Source: Pseudonocardiales bacterium
GTDB lineage: Bacteria > Actinomycetota > Actinomycetes > Mycobacteriales > Jatrophihabitantaceae
Length of the DNA stretch: 33,675 nt
Direction of reading: 5' to 3'
NCBI GenBank assembly: GCA_025965875.1
Contig: JAOPWD010000447.1
Span: 1 to 33,675, forward strand
Below the pieces are notes generated by a model. It saw only the letters and a list, made by a program, of their open reading frames with translations, was not told the origin of the DNA and searched no databases. Positions 7,237 to 19,587 of this stretch are shown here, in pieces (within the stretch, counting starts at the first letter, position 1; every line of letters begins with the position of its first letter). The position numbers were made by a program, and so were the translations under genes.

Positions 7237-9369
7237 GTGACCGACTCCGACAAGGCCAGCCAGCAGGGCGTCGTCACCACGCATCCGAAGTGGTGGACCG
7301 ACCTCGATACCAAGACCGTGGACACGGCTCGGTTGCTGGCCGCTGACGCCGTCCAGAAGGTCGGCAACGGCCACCCGGGCACGGCGATGAGCCTCGCGCC
7401 CTTGGCCTACCTGCTCTACCAGCGCGTCATGCGCCACGACCCCACCGAACCCAGCTGGATCGGCCGCGACCGCTTCGTCCTGTCCAACGGACACGCCTCG
7501 CTGACCCAGTACATCCAGTTGTTCCTGTCCGGCTACGGGCTCGAGCTCTCCGACCTCGAGGCCTTGCGCACCTGGGGGTCCCTGACGCCCGGCCACCCCG
7601 AGCACGGGCACACCGCCGGCATCGAGGTCACGACCGGCCCGCTCGGCCAGGGCGTTGGGAACGCGGTCGGCATGGCGATGGCGGCACGGCGCGAGCGCGG
7701 CCTGCTCGACCCGGACGCCGCGCCGGGCGAATCGCCCTTCGACCACCACATTTACGTGATCGCCGGCGACGGCGACATGGAAGAGGGCGTCTCGAGCGAG
7801 GCGTCCTCGTTGGCCGGCCACCAGCAGCTCGGCAACCTCATCCTCTTCTACGACGACAACCACATCTCCATCGAGGACGACACTGCGATCGCGTTCAGCG
7901 AGGACGTCGTCAAGCGCTACGACGCCTACGGTTGGCACACCCAGCGGGTCGACTCCGGCGAGGATGTCGTCGCTCTCGAAGCCGCGATCAAGAAGGCCCA
8001 GGCCGTCACCGACAAGCCGTCGTTCATCGCGGTGCGCACGATCATCGGCTGGCCCGCGCCCACGAAGCAGAACACCGGTGCCGCGCACGGCTCCGCCCTG
8101 GGCGAGGATGAGATCCGCAAGACGAAGGAGATCCTGGGTTTCGACCCGGACGCGCATTTCGCCGTCGACCCCGAGGTGCTCGCGCACACCCGCCAGGTCG
8201 TCGAGCGGGGCCGGGTCGCGCACGCCGAGTGGGAGCAGAGCTTCGACAAGTGGGCGGCGGACAACGCCGATCGGGCTGCGCTGCTCGAGCGGATGATCCG
8301 CCGCCAACTGCCCGACGGCTGGGCCAGCAAGCTGCCCACGTTCCCGACCGAAAAGGACGGCAAGCCCAACGCCATCTCCACCCGGGCGGCGTCCGGCAAG
8401 GTGCTGACTGCGCTGGCCGCCGTCCTGCCCGAACTGTGGGGCGGCTCGGCCGACCTGGCCGAGAGCAACAACACCACGATGGAGGGCGAGCCCAGCTTCA
8501 CCCCGGCCGAGTTCCAGACCAAGTCGTGGCCCGGCGGCCCGTACGGGCGCACGCTGCACTTCGGCATCCGCGAGCACGCCATGGGCTCGGTCATGAACGG
8601 CATCACACTGCACGGCGGCACCCGTGTGTACGGCGGCACGTTCCTGGTGTTCAGCGACTACATGCGCCCGCCGGTGCGGCTCGCCGCGCTGATGAAGCTG
8701 CCGACGATCTATGTCTGGACCCACGACTCGATCGGCCTCGGTGGCGACGGTCCCACGCACCAGCCGATCGAGCACCTCGCCGCGCTGCGGGCGATCCCGG
8801 GCCTGGACATGGTCCGTCCGGCCGACGCGAACGAGACCGCGGTCTGCTGGCAGGCGACTCTCGAACACACTGATCGACCGGTCGGACTGGCCCTGTCGCG
8901 GCAGAACCTGCCGGTGCTCGACCCGGCCAAGGTCGTCGACGCGGCCAAGGGTGGCTACGTCCTCGAGGAGGCGTCGGCCGGGCTGCCGCAGCTGATCATC
9001 ATCGCGACGGGCTCCGAGGTGTCGCTGGCGCTCACCGCCCGCGAGCGGCTCGAGGCAGAGGGCTGGCCCACCCGCGTGGTGTCGATGCCGTGCGTCGAAT
9101 GGTTCAACGCGCAGACCCCGGCATACCGCCAGCAGGTGCTGCCGCCGGATATCAAGGCACGCGTCAGTGTCGAGGCCGCGATCAGCCAGGGCTGGCGCGA
9201 GATGGTCGGCGACGCAGGCGAAATCATCAGCATCGAGCACTTCGGCGCCAGCGCCGAGGGCTCCATCCTGTTCGAGCAGTTCGGCTTCACCCCCGACCGC
9301 GTCGTTGCCGCGGCCCATTCCGCACTCGAGCGCGCCGGCCAGATCCGCGGCGCGACCACCGGCAACTGA
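7237..9369 (+). CDS. tkt: Transketolase
   Basis: A 710-residue thiamine-diphosphate enzyme that moves two-carbon units between ketose and aldose phosphates in the non-oxidative pentose phosphate pathway. Seen motifs: [13 protein letters not shown] (about 43-56), the TPP/Mg motif [13 protein letters not shown] starting at residue 177 with N in [12 protein letters not shown], the catalytic-glutamate stretch [14 protein letters not shown], and [16 protein letters not shown] with the substrate-binding histidines. Length is normal for the family. The GTG at 7237 (VTDSDK) is chosen because AGGGA lies 11 nt upstream and it gives the usual N-terminal length; GTG 7204 is the alternative, 11 codons longer. 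It is first in the tkt-tal-zwf-opcA-pgl operon; tal follows after 12 nt. Confidence 0.96.
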   Translation: MTDSDKASQQGVVTTHPKWWTDLDTKTVDTARLLAADAVQKVGNGHPGTAMSLAPLAYLLYQRVMRHDPTEPSWIGRDRFVLSNGHASLTQYIQLFLSGYGLELSDLEALRTWGSLTPGHPEHGHTAGIEVTTGPLGQGVGNAVGMAMAARRERGLLDPDAAPGESPFDHHIYVIAGDGDMEEGVSSEASSLAGHQQLGNLILFYDDNHISIEDDTAIAFSEDVVKRYDAYGWHTQRVDSGEDVVALEAAIKKAQAVTDKPSFIAVRTIIGWPAPTKQNTGAAHGSALGEDEIRKTKEILGFDPDAHFAVDPEVLAHTRQVVERGRVAHAEWEQSFDKWAADNADRAALLERMIRRQLPDGWASKLPTFPTEKDGKPNAISTRAASGKVLTALAAVLPELWGGSADLAESNNTTMEGEPSFTPAEFQTKSWPGGPYGRTLHFGIREHAMGSVMNGITLHGGTRVYGGTFLVFSDYMRPPVRLAALMKLPTIYVWTHDSIGLGGDGPTHQPIEHLAALRAIPGLDMVRPADANETAVCWQATLEHTDRPVGLALSRQNLPVLDPAKVVDAAKGGYVLEEASAGLPQLIIIATGSEVSLALTARERLEAEGWPTRVVSMPCVEWFNAQTPAYRQQVLPPDIKARVSVEAAISQGWREMVGDAGEIISIEHFGASAEGSILFEQFGFTPDRVVAAAHSALERAGQIRGATTGN

Positions 9370-9381
9370 AGGAGATCCGCC

Positions 9382-10491
9382 ATGAGTGACCCACTTGCCG
9401 ACCTGTCCGCGCAGGATGTCTCCATCTGGCTCGACGACATCAGCCGAGAGCGGCTGCAGAGCGGGAACCTGAAGGACCTCGTCGAACGCAAGCACGTCGT
9501 CGGCGTCACCAGCAATCCGACGATCTTTCAGAAGGCATTGGAGAAGGGCACTGCCTACGACGAGCAGGTGCGCGAGCTGGCCGCGCGCAAGGTGGCGATC
9601 GACGGCGCCGTCCGCTACCTGATGGCCTACGACATCCGCTGGGCCTGCGACGTGTTGCGCCCGATCTACGAACTGACCGACGGCAAGGACGGGCGGGTCT
9701 CCATCGAGGTCGACCCGCGGATCGCACACGACTCGACGCGGACCACCGCCGAAGCCAAGGGCTTGCACTGGCTCGTCGACCGCCCCAACGTCCTGATCAA
9801 GATCCCGGCCACCCTCGAAGGACTGCCGTCGATCACGGCTGCCACTGCCGCGGGGGTCAGCGTCAACGTCACGCTGATCTTCGGCCTCGACCGCTACGAC
9901 GGTGTGATGGACGCCTACCTCACCGGCCTCGAGCAGGCGAAGGAGGCCGGCATCGACCTGTCGACGATCCGCTCGGTTGCCTCGTTCTTCGTCTCGCGGG
10001 TCGACACCGAGATCGACAAGCGCCTCGACAAGATCGGCAGCGACGAGGCCAAGGCGCTGCGCGGCAAGGCCGGTATCGCCAACGCGCGACTGGCCTACGA
10101 GCGTTACGAGAAGGTGTTCTCCTCCGACCGGTGGGCCCCGCTCGAGGCCGCGGGCGCGCACAAGCAGCGACCGCTGTGGGCCTCCACGGGCGTCAAGGAT
10201 CCGACGTACGACGACACGATGTACGTCGTCGAACTCGTGGCGCCCAACACCGTCAACACCATGCCGGAAGCCACACTCGACGCCGTTGCCGACCACGGCA
10301 CGATCCGCGGCGACACGATCCATGGCACCTACGACGACTCGCGCAAGGTGATCGACGACCTCAACGCGCTGGGCATCGGCTACGACGACGTGATCGAGGT
10401 CCTCGAGGTCGAGGGCGTGCAGAAGTTCGAGGACTCCTACGCGCAGCTGGCCGAGAGCGTCCGAGAGCAACTGGAGGCGGCTGCGTCATGA
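9382..10491 (+). CDS. tal: Transaldolase
   Basis: A 369-residue transaldolase of the actinobacterial subfamily. It transfers dihydroxyacetone units between sedoheptulose 7-phosphate and glyceraldehyde 3-phosphate. The Schiff-base lysine is K140 in NVLIKIPAT, followed by [34 protein letters not shown] near the N-terminus and [16 protein letters not shown] are further family signatures. SD AAGGAG at 9369-9374 fixes the ATG. The stop overlaps the zwf ATG (ATGA at 10488-10491), implying translational coupling. In several actinobacteria a pgi or a tal-pgi fusion sits at this point; here there is no pgi domain, since the protein ends at normal transaldolase length. Confidence 0.95.
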   Translation: MSDPLADLSAQDVSIWLDDISRERLQSGNLKDLVERKHVVGVTSNPTIFQKALEKGTAYDEQVRELAARKVAIDGAVRYLMAYDIRWACDVLRPIYELTDGKDGRVSIEVDPRIAHDSTRTTAEAKGLHWLVDRPNVLIKIPATLEGLPSITAATAAGVSVNVTLIFGLDRYDGVMDAYLTGLEQAKEAGIDLSTIRSVASFFVSRVDTEIDKRLDKIGSDEAKALRGKAGIANARLAYERYEKVFSSDRWAPLEAAGAHKQRPLWASTGVKDPTYDDTMYVVELVAPNTVNTMPEATLDAVADHGTIRGDTIHGTYDDSRKVIDDLNALGIGYDDVIEVLEVEGVQKFEDSYAQLAESVREQLEAAAS

Positions 10492-12104
10492 CCGAGCCGG
10501 CCGCCACGGCGCTGCAGGGCGATCCGCCGCCCAAGACGCCGGGGTCTACGCCGGCCACGTCGCCGGTCGGAGCACCGGTGAGCGTGTCCGGCAACCCGCT
10601 GCGCGACCCGCGCGACCGTCGCCTGCCGCGCGTGCCGGAGCCGTGCGCACTTGTCGTCTTCGGAGTCACCGGCGACCTGGCCCGCAAGAAGCTGCTGCCA
10701 GGGATCTACGACCTGGCCAACCGTGGGCTCCTGCCGCCGGACTTCGTGCTGCTCGGCTTCGCCCGCCGCGACTGGGGCGACGGCGAATTCGAGGACCTGG
10801 CCCGCAAATCGGCGCAGGAGTATGCGCGGACGGCCTGGAACGAGGAGGTTTGGAAGCGGCTGGCCGGCAACATCAAGTTCGTCCCCGGTTCGTTCGACGA
10901 CAACGAGGCGTTCGACACGCTGTGCGAGACGCTCGACGAGCTGCGCGCCAGTCACGGCATCAAGGGCAACGCGGCGTTCTACCTGTCCATCCCGCCGAGC
11001 ATGTTCCCGGTGGTGCTCGAGCAGATGGAGCGCACCGGGATGGCCAGCAACAAGCAGAGCGGCGGCTGGCGGCGGGTGGTGGTCGAGAAGCCGTTCGGGC
11101 ACGACCTCGAGAGCGCGCTGGAGCTCAACCGCCTCGTCGACAAGGTCTTCACCCCACAGGACGTTTTCCGCATCGACCACTACCTGGGCAAGGAAACCGT
11201 CCAGAACATCATGGCCTTGCGGTTCGCCAACCAGCTGTTCGAGCCGGTCTGGAACTCCAACTACGTCGACTCGGTGCAGTTCACCATGGCCGAGGACGGT
11301 GGCATCGGCGGCCGCGCCGCCTTCTACGACGCCACCGGGGCGGCGCGTGATGTGCTGCAGAACCACCTGCTTCAACTGCTGGCGCTCACCGCCATGGAGG
11401 AGCCGGTCGAGTTCTCCCCCGAAGCGATCCGCACCGAGAAGATCAAGGTGCTGCGGGCGATCTCGCTGCCCGACAACCTGGCTGAGTACGCGATCCGGGG
11501 CCAGTACGACCAGGGTTGGCTGGCCGGCGAGCGCAGTGTCGGCTACCGCGCCGAGAAAGACATCAAGCCCGACTCCAAGACCGAGACCTATGTTGCGGTG
11601 CGGTTGGGCATCGAGACCCGCCGCTGGGCCGGTGTGCCGTTCTACATCCGCACCGGCAAGCGCCTGCCCCGCCGGGTCACCGAGATCGGCGTGCTGTTCA
11701 AGAAGGCACCGCACCTGCCGTTCAGCCGGACCGATACCGAGGAACTCGGCCACAACCAGCTCGTCATCCGGGTCCAGCCCGACGAGGGCGTGACGCTGAA
11801 GTTTGGCTCGAAGGTTCCGGGCACCGCGATGGAGGTCCGCGATGTCGCAATGGACTTCCTCTACGGCGAGGCCTTCACCGAAGCTTCCCCCGAGGCCTAC
11901 GAACGGCTCATCCTGGACGTGCTCATCGGCGACGCCACGCTGTTCCCGCGCAACGACGAGGTCGAGGCGTCGTGGCGGGTCATCGACCCGCTGGAGGACT
12001 TCTGGGCCGGGCAGGAGCCCTACCTCTACCGCGCTGGCGAGTGGGGCCCCAAGGAGGCCGACGAGATGCTCGCGCGCGACGGCCGGGTCTGGAGGCGGCC
12101 GTGA
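10488..12104 (+). CDS. zwf: Glucose-6-phosphate 1-dehydrogenase
   Basis: A 538-residue NADP-dependent enzyme that oxidises glucose 6-phosphate to 6-phosphogluconolactone. The nucleotide-binding motif [15 protein letters not shown] spans residues 57-71, and the catalytic motif RIDHYLGKE starts at R228 with the active-site histidine at 231. The first 50 residues (Pro/Thr/Ala-rich) are longer than in most homologues. A second good start is GTG 10578, 31st codon, with GGAG 5 nt before it, giving 508 residues beginning [13 protein letters not shown], which looks closer to the usual N-terminus. ATG 10488 overlaps the tal stop and has GGAGG 10 nt upstream. It is coupled to opcA (GTGA overlap at 12101-12104). 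Confidence 0.95.
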   Translation: MTEPAATALQGDPPPKTPGSTPATSPVGAPVSVSGNPLRDPRDRRLPRVPEPCALVVFGVTGDLARKKLLPGIYDLANRGLLPPDFVLLGFARRDWGDGEFEDLARKSAQEYARTAWNEEVWKRLAGNIKFVPGSFDDNEAFDTLCETLDELRASHGIKGNAAFYLSIPPSMFPVVLEQMERTGMASNKQSGGWRRVVVEKPFGHDLESALELNRLVDKVFTPQDVFRIDHYLGKETVQNIMALRFANQLFEPVWNSNYVDSVQFTMAEDGGIGGRAAFYDATGAARDVLQNHLLQLLALTAMEEPVEFSPEAIRTEKIKVLRAISLPDNLAEYAIRGQYDQGWLAGERSVGYRAEKDIKPDSKTETYVAVRLGIETRRWAGVPFYIRTGKRLPRRVTEIGVLFKKAPHLPFSRTDTEELGHNQLVIRVQPDEGVTLKFGSKVPGTAMEVRDVAMDFLYGEAFTEASPEAYERLILDVLIGDATLFPRNDEVEASWRVIDPLEDFWAGQEPYLYRAGEWGPKEADEMLARDGRVWRRP

Positions 12105-13087
12105 CAACGCTGTGGGACACGACCGGGGCTGCGGTGGTTCGCGCGCTTGCTGCCGAGCGGCGCTCGGGTGGAGCGGTGACGAGCGGTAACGCGCTGACCC
12201 TCGTCATCGTCGTGAACGAGAAGGACGTCGCCGCCGGCGAGGAGGCGGCGACGATCGCCGCCAGCAAGCACCCGATGCGAATGCTGATGGTGATCCGCAG
12301 GCAGATCGACGCCCCGGTGCCGCGGCTGGATGCCGAGGTATTGATGGGCGGGCGGCTCGGCCCGGGCGAGGCCGTGATCCTGCGGATGCATGGGCGCCTC
12401 GCGCTGCACGCCGAGTCAGTGACGCTGCCGCTGCTCGCGCCCGATGCGCCCGTAGTCACCTGGTGGCACGGCACGCCACCCGACCGGATTGCCTACGACC
12501 CGCTCGGGGTCTTCGCCGAGCGACGCATCACCGATGTGTCCCGTACGTCGGACCCGGTGGCAGCTCTCACCAAGCGCGCCAATGACTATGCCGCAGGTGA
12601 CACCGACCTGGCCTGGACCAGAGTCACCGGCTGGCGGGCGGCGCTGGCGTCTGCGTACGACAGTGCCGACGCACCGGCCGTCTCGGCCAGTATCGATGGC
12701 GACGACACCGACCCGTCGGCCCTGCTGCTCGCCGGCTGGCTGTCGTGGGCCCTGGGCTGCTACGTCCCGGTCAACAAGGTGCCCGGCGCTGCGATCGAAT
12801 CGGCCACGATCGGTTTTGAGAGCGTGCCGAGCATCAAAGCGTTCCGCGACGGTTCGCGGTTGGTGCTGCGGCGCGAGGGCCAACAGGACTCGATCGCGCC
12901 GTTCCCCGAGCGGACGCTGGGTGAGTTGCTCGCCGAGGAGTTGCGCCACCTGGACGCCGACGAGATCTACGCCAATGCACTCGGGACCGTGTGCGGTGTG
13001 CCGGACCTCGAGGAACGCCTCGTGCAGCGTACGCATGTGTGGAACGACCCGGCGCTGGCCGACGACCCCGCATCGGCGGCCTGGTAG
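12101..13087 (+). CDS. opcA: Glucose-6-phosphate dehydrogenase assembly protein OpcA
   Basis: A 328-residue OpcA protein, which promotes assembly or activation of Zwf and occurs next to zwf in actinobacteria and cyanobacteria. It starts at GTG 12101 ([16 protein letters not shown]), overlapping the zwf TGA by 4 nt. Typical segments are NALTLVIVVNEKD, SKHPMRMLMVIRRQ, PVVTWWHGTPP with DPLGVFAERRITD, and LLAGWLSWALG. There is no known enzymatic active site. The TAG stop shares its last G with the GTG start of pgl. Assignment is firm from sequence and context. Confidence 0.93.
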   Translation: MTTLWDTTGAAVVRALAAERRSGGAVTSGNALTLVIVVNEKDVAAGEEAATIAASKHPMRMLMVIRRQIDAPVPRLDAEVLMGGRLGPGEAVILRMHGRLALHAESVTLPLLAPDAPVVTWWHGTPPDRIAYDPLGVFAERRITDVSRTSDPVAALTKRANDYAAGDTDLAWTRVTGWRAALASAYDSADAPAVSASIDGDDTDPSALLLAGWLSWALGCYVPVNKVPGAAIESATIGFESVPSIKAFRDGSRLVLRREGQQDSIAPFPERTLGELLAEELRHLDADEIYANALGTVCGVPDLEERLVQRTHVWNDPALADDPASAAW

Positions 13088-13869
13088 TGGCGCCCGGAGC
13101 GACCGCACCGCCCGAGATCGTCGTCGAAGCGTCGGCCGACGTTCTCGCCGAGAACACCGCCCGGCGACTGGTGGCCACCCTGTCCTCGGCGCTGTCCGTG
13201 CGCCCGGAGGCGCACCTCGTCCTGACCGGCGGCGGGATCCTGGAGCAGACGCTGCGCGCCCTGCGCGACCTGCCGGGCCGTGACGACCTCGACTGGCCGC
13301 GCGTGCACGTCTGGTGGGCAGACGAACGCTATGTCGCGTCGGACTCCGACGAGCGAAACGACAAGGCCGCGTTTGCCGCGGGTCTCGACGCGCTGCCACT
13401 CGACCCGGCGCTGGTGCACCGGATGCCGGCCGCGGACTCCGACTTCGGCGACGATGTCGAGGCGGCGGCCGAGTTCTATGCCGAGGCACTCGCCGCGGCC
13501 GTCCCACCGGACCAGGGTCAAGACGACGTCCCGCACTTCGACGTCGTGCTGCTCGGCGTCGGGCCCGACGGCCATTGCGCCTCGTTGTTCCCGGGACACC
13601 CCGGCGTATACGAGCAAGACGCTGCCGTGATCGCCGTTCGCGATGCGCCCAAGCCGCCGCCCACGCGGTTGTCCTTCACCTTCCGCACCCTCGACGCCGC
13701 GGACGAGGTGTGGTTCGTGGCGTCGGGTGAGGGCAAGGCGGACGCCGTGGCCATGGCCCTCAGCGGCGCCGACCGAGTCACGGTGCCGGCCGCAGGCCCG
13801 CGCGGGCGGTCCCGCACGCGCTGGCTCATCGACCCGGCCGCTGCGGCCAAGCTGCCACCGAACCGCTAG
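13087..13869 (+). CDS. pgl: 6-phosphogluconolactonase
   Basis: A 260-residue DevB/NagB-fold lactonase that hydrolyses 6-phosphogluconolactone to 6-phosphogluconate, the step after Zwf. Motifs: VLTGGGILEQTL (phosphate loop, about 42-53), HVWWADERYVASDSDERND (about 74-92), the GVGPDGHCASLFPG loop with the catalytic histidine (about 158-171) and RLSFTFRTLDAADEVWF. It starts at GTG 13087, the G of which is the last base of the opcA stop (TAGTG). No 6-phosphogluconate dehydrogenase (gnd) follows; the operon ends here. The gene is convergent with rbpA and the two stop codons overlap by 4 bases. Confidence 0.93.
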   Translation: MAPGATAPPEIVVEASADVLAENTARRLVATLSSALSVRPEAHLVLTGGGILEQTLRALRDLPGRDDLDWPRVHVWWADERYVASDSDERNDKAAFAAGLDALPLDPALVHRMPAADSDFGDDVEAAAEFYAEALAAAVPPDQGQDDVPHFDVVLLGVGPDGHCASLFPGHPGVYEQDAAVIAVRDAPKPPPTRLSFTFRTLDAADEVWFVASGEGKADAVAMALSGADRVTVPAAGPRGRSRTRWLIDPAAAAKLPPNR

Positions 13870-14210
13870 GACTCGCCGCGGCGGGCCTTGAGCCGCTGCA
13901 GTGCCTCTTCCAGGATCGCGGCGCCGTCCTCGTCGGAGCGGCGCTCCTTCACGTAGGCAAGGTGAGTTTTGTACGGCTCGTTGCGGGGCGCGTTGGGTGG
14001 CGCCTCCGATTCCCGACCAGCGGGGAACCCGCACTTGGGACAGTCCCAGGTGTCGGGCAGGGCGGCGTCGACGGCGAACGCCGGCCGCACCTCGTGCCCA
14101 TTGGCGCAAAAGAACGAGACGCGTTGCCGGGGCGCAGCCTCGCCGCGCTCCTTTTCGCCCATCGGTCCAGCACCGACTCGGCTGCCACGAATGGCACTGC
14201 CACCAGCCAC
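13866..14210 (-). CDS. rbpA: RNA polymerase-binding protein RbpA
   Basis: A 114-residue RbpA, the actinobacterial protein that binds group I/II sigma factors and the RNA polymerase clamp and stabilises open complexes. The N-terminus AIRGSRVGAGPMGEKERGEAAPR matches the core-contacting tail and linker. The central barrel carries C35-ANGH39 and C57-P-K-C60, the zinc-site pattern of Streptomyces-type RbpA, which the mycobacterial type lacks. The C-terminal THLAYVKERRSDEDGAAILEEALQRLKARRG is the sigma-interaction domain. It starts at GTG 14208-14210 with GGAG 7 nt upstream and lies 45 bp after secG, so it is either the last gene of the gap-secG operon or has its own promoter. The stop overlaps that of pgl on the other strand. 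Confidence 0.94.
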   Translation of the reverse strand: MAGGSAIRGSRVGAGPMGEKERGEAAPRQRVSFFCANGHEVRPAFAVDAALPDTWDCPKCGFPAGRESEAPPNAPRNEPYKTHLAYVKERRSDEDGAAILEEALQRLKARRGES

Positions 14211-14255
14211 GTTTGTTCTCCGACTCTCTTTAGTCTCTTGCGCTATCGGCTCGGG

Positions 14256-14492
14256 TCAGCCGGTGTTCTTGTACAGCAGTCCGAGCCCGATGATGCAGAT
14301 CGCCCATACCAGGCCGGCGATCACCGTTAACCGGTCGAGGTTGCGTTCCACGACCGACGAGCCGGACAAGTTCGAGTAGAACGAGCCGCCGAGCATAGAC
14401 GACAACCCACCGCCCTTGCCTCTGTGCAGAAGCACCAGCACCACGAGAAGCAAGCTCGTGACGATGAGGACAAGGGACAGGGTAAAGATCAT
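14256..14492 (-). CDS. secG: Preprotein translocase subunit SecG
   Basis: A 78-residue membrane protein, the small SecG subunit of the SecYEG channel. Two hydrophobic helices (about 2-23 and 57-75) flank the conserved cytoplasmic loop HRGKGGGLSSMLGGS with following SSVVERNLDRLT, which is the family signature. The length is right for actinobacterial SecG. It lies 66 bp downstream of tpiA in the usual gap-pgk-tpiA-secG order. Start ATG 14490-14492 has GAGG about 10 nt upstream. Confidence 0.93.
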   Translation of the reverse strand: MIFTLSLVLIVTSLLLVVLVLLHRGKGGGLSSMLGGSFYSNLSGSSVVERNLDRLTVIAGLVWAICIIGLGLLYKNTG

Positions 14493-14544
14493 CTTGGCTG
14501 GCCTCAGTTGCGTTCGGTTGGAGATCGGTTGGCGTTGCTGGACA

Positions 14545-14573
14545 AGGATACCTGGCGTTCAGCCAATGTCGGC
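14545..14573 (-). promoter_or_regulatory. Possible promoter for secG-rbpA (CCGACA-N16-TATCCT)
   Basis: On the minus strand CCGACA (inside the end of tpiA) and TATCCT (14545-14550, in the tpiA-secG gap) are 16 nt apart. The -10 fits TANNNT and the -35 matches TTGACA at 4 of 6 positions. It would give secG-rbpA transcription independent of glycolytic gene control. It is a pattern match only. Confidence 0.33.
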
Positions 14574-15356
14574 CGGTTTGCGTGCGGCCAGGCAAATCGC
14601 AGCGAATTCGGCCCCGTCCAGGCTCGCCCCGCCGACCAGTGCGCCGTCCACGTCAGGGGGACTCAGGATCTCGGCCGCGTTGCTCGCTTTGACCGATCCG
14701 CCGTACAGGATGCGCACGCCTGCCGCGAGATCCGGGGTGTACAGCACGCCCAGCCGCTCGCGGATCGCCGCACACACCTCCTGGGCGTCGGCAGGCGTGG
14801 CCACCTTGCCGGTGCCGATCGCCCACACCGGCTCGTAGGCGACAACGAGCGTCTGGGCCTGCTCGGCCGGGACGCCGGCCAAGCCGCCGTCGAGTTGCCC
14901 AGTGACGTGCGCGATCTGCTCGCCGGCCGCACGGACGTCGAGGGTCTCCCCGACGCAGAGGATCGGCGTCAGGCCGTTGCGGAAGGCGGCGGTGACCTTG
15001 GCGTTGACCACGGCGTCGTCCTCGCAGTGGTACTGGCGACGCTCGGAGTGGCCGGCAAGGACGTAGCTGCAGCCGAGTTTGGCCAGCATCGGCCCGCTGA
15101 TGTCGCCGGTGAAGGCGCCGGAGTCGTGGGGCGAGAGGTCCTGCGCGCCGTACTTGAGCAGCAGGCGGTCGCCGTCGACCAACGTCTGGACGCTGCGTAT
15201 GTCGACGAACGGGGGCAGCACGACGGCCTCGACCGCGGTGAGCTGTTCCTCGTTGAGGCTGAACGCGATCTTCTGGGTGAGTGCGATGGCCTCGAGGTGG
15301 TTCAGGTTCATCTTCCAGTTGCCGGCGATGAGCGGCGTGCGGGTGACGGCGGCCAC
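14559..15356 (-). CDS. tpiA: Triosephosphate isomerase
   Basis: A 265-residue TIM-barrel enzyme that interconverts dihydroxyacetone phosphate and glyceraldehyde 3-phosphate. The active-site set is complete: N13-W-K15 in AGNWKMN, the catalytic histidine in [12 protein letters not shown], the catalytic glutamate in [13 protein letters not shown] and the phosphate loop [11 protein letters not shown]. It starts at GTG 15354-15356, directly abutting the TGA of pgk with no base between, so it is translationally coupled. Length is normal. Confidence 0.97.
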   Translation of the reverse strand: MAAVTRTPLIAGNWKMNLNHLEAIALTQKIAFSLNEEQLTAVEAVVLPPFVDIRSVQTLVDGDRLLLKYGAQDLSPHDSGAFTGDISGPMLAKLGCSYVLAGHSERRQYHCEDDAVVNAKVTAAFRNGLTPILCVGETLDVRAAGEQIAHVTGQLDGGLAGVPAEQAQTLVVAYEPVWAIGTGKVATPADAQEVCAAIRERLGVLYTPDLAAGVRILYGGSVKASNAAEILSPPDVDGALVGGASLDGAEFAAICLAARKPADIG

Positions 15357-16586
15357 TCAGGCCTCTTCCAGGACGGCGACGCCGGGCAGCGTCTTGCCCT
15401 CGAGGAATTCCAGCGACGCACCGCCGCCAGTGGAGATGTGGCCGAACGCGTTGACGTCCAGGCCCAGGGCCCGCACGGCGGCGGCTGAGTCGCCGCCTCC
15501 GACGACGGAGAGGCCGTCGACGGCCGCAACCGCCTCGGCGACTCCCTTCGTCCCCGCGGCGAACTGGGCTACCTCGAAGACACCCATGGGGCCGTTCCAG
15601 AAGACCGTCCGTGCCGAGCCGAGTTCGGCCGCGAACGCCTGCACCGTGTCCGGGCCGATGTCCAGCCCCACCATGTCGGCCGGAATCGCATCGGCCGGGA
15701 CCACCTGACTGGGCACGTCGTCGCTTACCTCCGCCGCCACCACGATGTCGGACGGCAGCACGATCTTGGTCGTGCCGTCACTCGACTTCGCGCCCAGGAG
15801 CTCGCGGCAGGCGTCGATCTGGTCGGCTTCGAGCAGCGATTCGCCGACCTCGTGACCCTGTGCGGCGAGGAAGGTGAAGCACATCCCGCCGCCGACGAGC
15901 AGCTTGTCGACCTTCGGCAGCAGCGACTCGATCACGGCCAGCTTGTCGCTGACCTTGGATCCGCCGAGCACGACGACGTAGGGCCGCTTGGGTTCGCCGG
16001 TCAGTTCGCGCAGGACCTCCAACTCGTCGCGCACCAGGTCACCGCAGTAGTGCGGCAGCAACGTGGCGACGTCATACACGGAGGCGTGCTTGCGGTGCAC
16101 CGCACCGAACGCGTCTTCGACAAACGCGCCACCGTCGTCCTCGCCGCCGGTCAGCAACGCCAGGCACCGGCCGAACTCACGCCGCTCGGCGTCGTCCTTG
16201 CTCGTCTCGCCCGCGTTGAACCGGACGTTCTCGAGCAGTAGCACCTCGCCGTCCTGCAGGCCGTCCGCGAGCAGGCGCGCGCTCACGCCGACGGTGTCGA
16301 GCGCGAACTCGACGGGACGGCCGAGCAACTGAGCGAGGCGGTCGGCGACGGGGCCGAGGGAGTACGCGGGATCCGGCTCGCCCGCGGGACGGCCCAGGTG
16401 GGCAGTGACGATCACGCGCGCACCGTGGTCGAGCAGCTTGGTCAGCGTCGGCAGCGAAGCCCGGATCCGGCCGTCGTCCGTGACAGCGCGCTTTCCGTCC
16501 TTGCTGAGCGGGACGTTCAGGTCGCTGCGGACGAGGATCCGTCGCCCCTGCACACCGTGCTTGATGAGACCGTCGAGCGTGCGCAC
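15357..16586 (-). CDS. pgk: Phosphoglycerate kinase
   Basis: A 409-residue two-domain kinase that makes ATP from 1,3-bisphosphoglycerate. Motifs: [12 protein letters not shown] (about 16-27), [22 protein letters not shown], the nucleotide-domain [15 protein letters not shown] and the C-terminal [11 protein letters not shown] and [14 protein letters not shown]. The start is GTG 16584-16586 (VRTLDGLI), the usual actinobacterial N-terminus and 8 nt after the gap stop; the upstream extension to 16652 is rejected because it runs into gap. There is no strong SD, so expression probably depends on coupling to gap. Confidence 0.96.
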   Translation of the reverse strand: MRTLDGLIKHGVQGRRILVRSDLNVPLSKDGKRAVTDDGRIRASLPTLTKLLDHGARVIVTAHLGRPAGEPDPAYSLGPVADRLAQLLGRPVEFALDTVGVSARLLADGLQDGEVLLLENVRFNAGETSKDDAERREFGRCLALLTGGEDDGGAFVEDAFGAVHRKHASVYDVATLLPHYCGDLVRDELEVLRELTGEPKRPYVVVLGGSKVSDKLAVIESLLPKVDKLLVGGGMCFTFLAAQGHEVGESLLEADQIDACRELLGAKSSDGTTKIVLPSDIVVAAEVSDDVPSQVVPADAIPADMVGLDIGPDTVQAFAAELGSARTVFWNGPMGVFEVAQFAAGTKGVAEAVAAVDGLSVVGGGDSAAAVRALGLDVNAFGHISTGGGASLEFLEGKTLPGVAVLEEA

Positions 16587-16594
16587 CGCGAGCC

Positions 16595-18538
<1,944 letters not shown>

Positions 18539-18542
<4 letters not shown>

Positions 18543-19498
18543 CGCGGGCCCGCCTCTGCCCCGGCCGGCATGACGTTCCCGTCCGCGGACCCGTCCCCTT
18601 GGGCGCCGTACTCGACGCTGCCGCGGGTCAACTCCATGAATGCCTCCTCCAGCGAGGCGAGCTGCGGCGTCAGTTCGTGCAGCACCAGGCCCTCCCGCGC
18701 GGCGAGTTCGCCGATGCGCGGCGCCCCGAGGTCGCTGACCTTCAACGCGCCGTCGTCGCCTGAGCTCACCCGGCCACCCTCGGCGCTGATCACCTGCTCG
18801 AGCCGCGCCCGGTCCGGTCCGACGACCCGTACCGACTTTTCCGAGCTACGCGCGATGAATTCGTGGGTGGGGCAGTCGGCTATCAGCTGTCCGCGACCGA
18901 TCACGATCAGATGGTCTGCGGTGACCGCCATCTCGTTCATCAGGTGGCTGGAGACGAATACGGTGCGGCCTTCGCCGGCCAGCCGCTTCATCAGGTTGCG
19001 GATCCAGCGGATGCCCTCGGGATCCAGCCCGTTGACCGGCTCGTCCAGAACGAGGACCTGTGGATCACCCAGCAGTGCCGCGGCCAGGCCAAGCCGCTGG
19101 CTCATGCCGAGGGAGAAGCCACCGGCCCGTTTGTTCGCGGCCTCGCGCAGCCCGATGAGGTCGATCACCTCGTCGACGCGCTTTCGCGGCAGGCCCTGCG
19201 TTTGCGCCAGCACGAGCAAGTGGTTATACGCGGTGCGGCCCGAATGCACCGCGCGAGATTCCAACAGTGCGCCGACCGTCCGCAGCGGGTCGGCCAGTTC
19301 GCGGTAGGGCCGGCCGCCGATCGTTGCCGTCCCGCTGTTCGGCTTGTCCAGCCCCAGGATCATCCGCATCGTCGTGGACTTGCCGGCACCGTTCGGGCCG
19401 AGGAAGCCGGTCACCGTTCCGGGCGCGACGATGAAGGACAGCTGGTCGACGGCGAGCTTGTCGCCGTAACGCTTGCTCAGATCGCGGACCTCGATCAC
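18539..19498 (-). CDS. ABC transporter ATP-binding protein (ABC-2/DrrA-like)
   Basis: A 319-residue ATPase with a complete nucleotide-binding domain: Walker A GPNGAGKST (34-42), signature SLGMSQRLGLAAAL, Walker B VLVLDEPVNGLDPEG and H-loop VSSHLMNE. The C-terminal about 90 residues (from KSVRVVGPDRARLEQ) form the regulatory extension of the DrrA/CcmA kind that ends in LEEAFMELTRG. It starts at GTG 19496-19498 with a perfect AGGAGG at 19507-19512, 8 nt upstream, the best SD in this half of the window. With the permease it forms a two-gene exporter inserted between whiA and gap. A long inverted repeat lies in the upstream region. Confidence 0.93.
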
Positions 19499-19540
19499 CC
19501 GATCTGCCTCCTAAAACGGTAGAAATCGGCGCCGAGCACA

Positions 19541-19587
19541 ACCGTAGCGGCTGGCGCCACTCGCTTTCGCCGTCGCCCAGCACCCTA
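19541..19587 (-). promoter_or_regulatory. Two candidate -10 boxes upstream of the ABC operon
   Basis: On the minus strand TACGGT (19541-19546) and TAGGGT (19582-19587) both fit TANNNT. The second directly abuts the left arm of the inverted repeat at 19588-19607. Neither has a convincing -35. Either would place a start of transcription in the leader of the ABC ATPase gene. Confidence 0.33.

Noticed and set aside
7095-7382. 96-residue N-terminal extension of ctaB
   Set aside because: It overlaps the tkt start, has no family similarity, and a -10 box sits 6 nt before the shorter GTG start.
7132-10470. A 1112-codon open frame on the minus strand across tkt and tal
   Set aside because: It is the antisense shadow of two certain genes in a high-GC genome; its composition (rich in Arg, Val, Gly, Asp, His) is that of a shadow frame and it shows no domain.
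9382-10491. Tal-Pgi fusion
   Set aside because: The protein stops at 369 residues, normal for transaldolase alone, and zwf begins at once.
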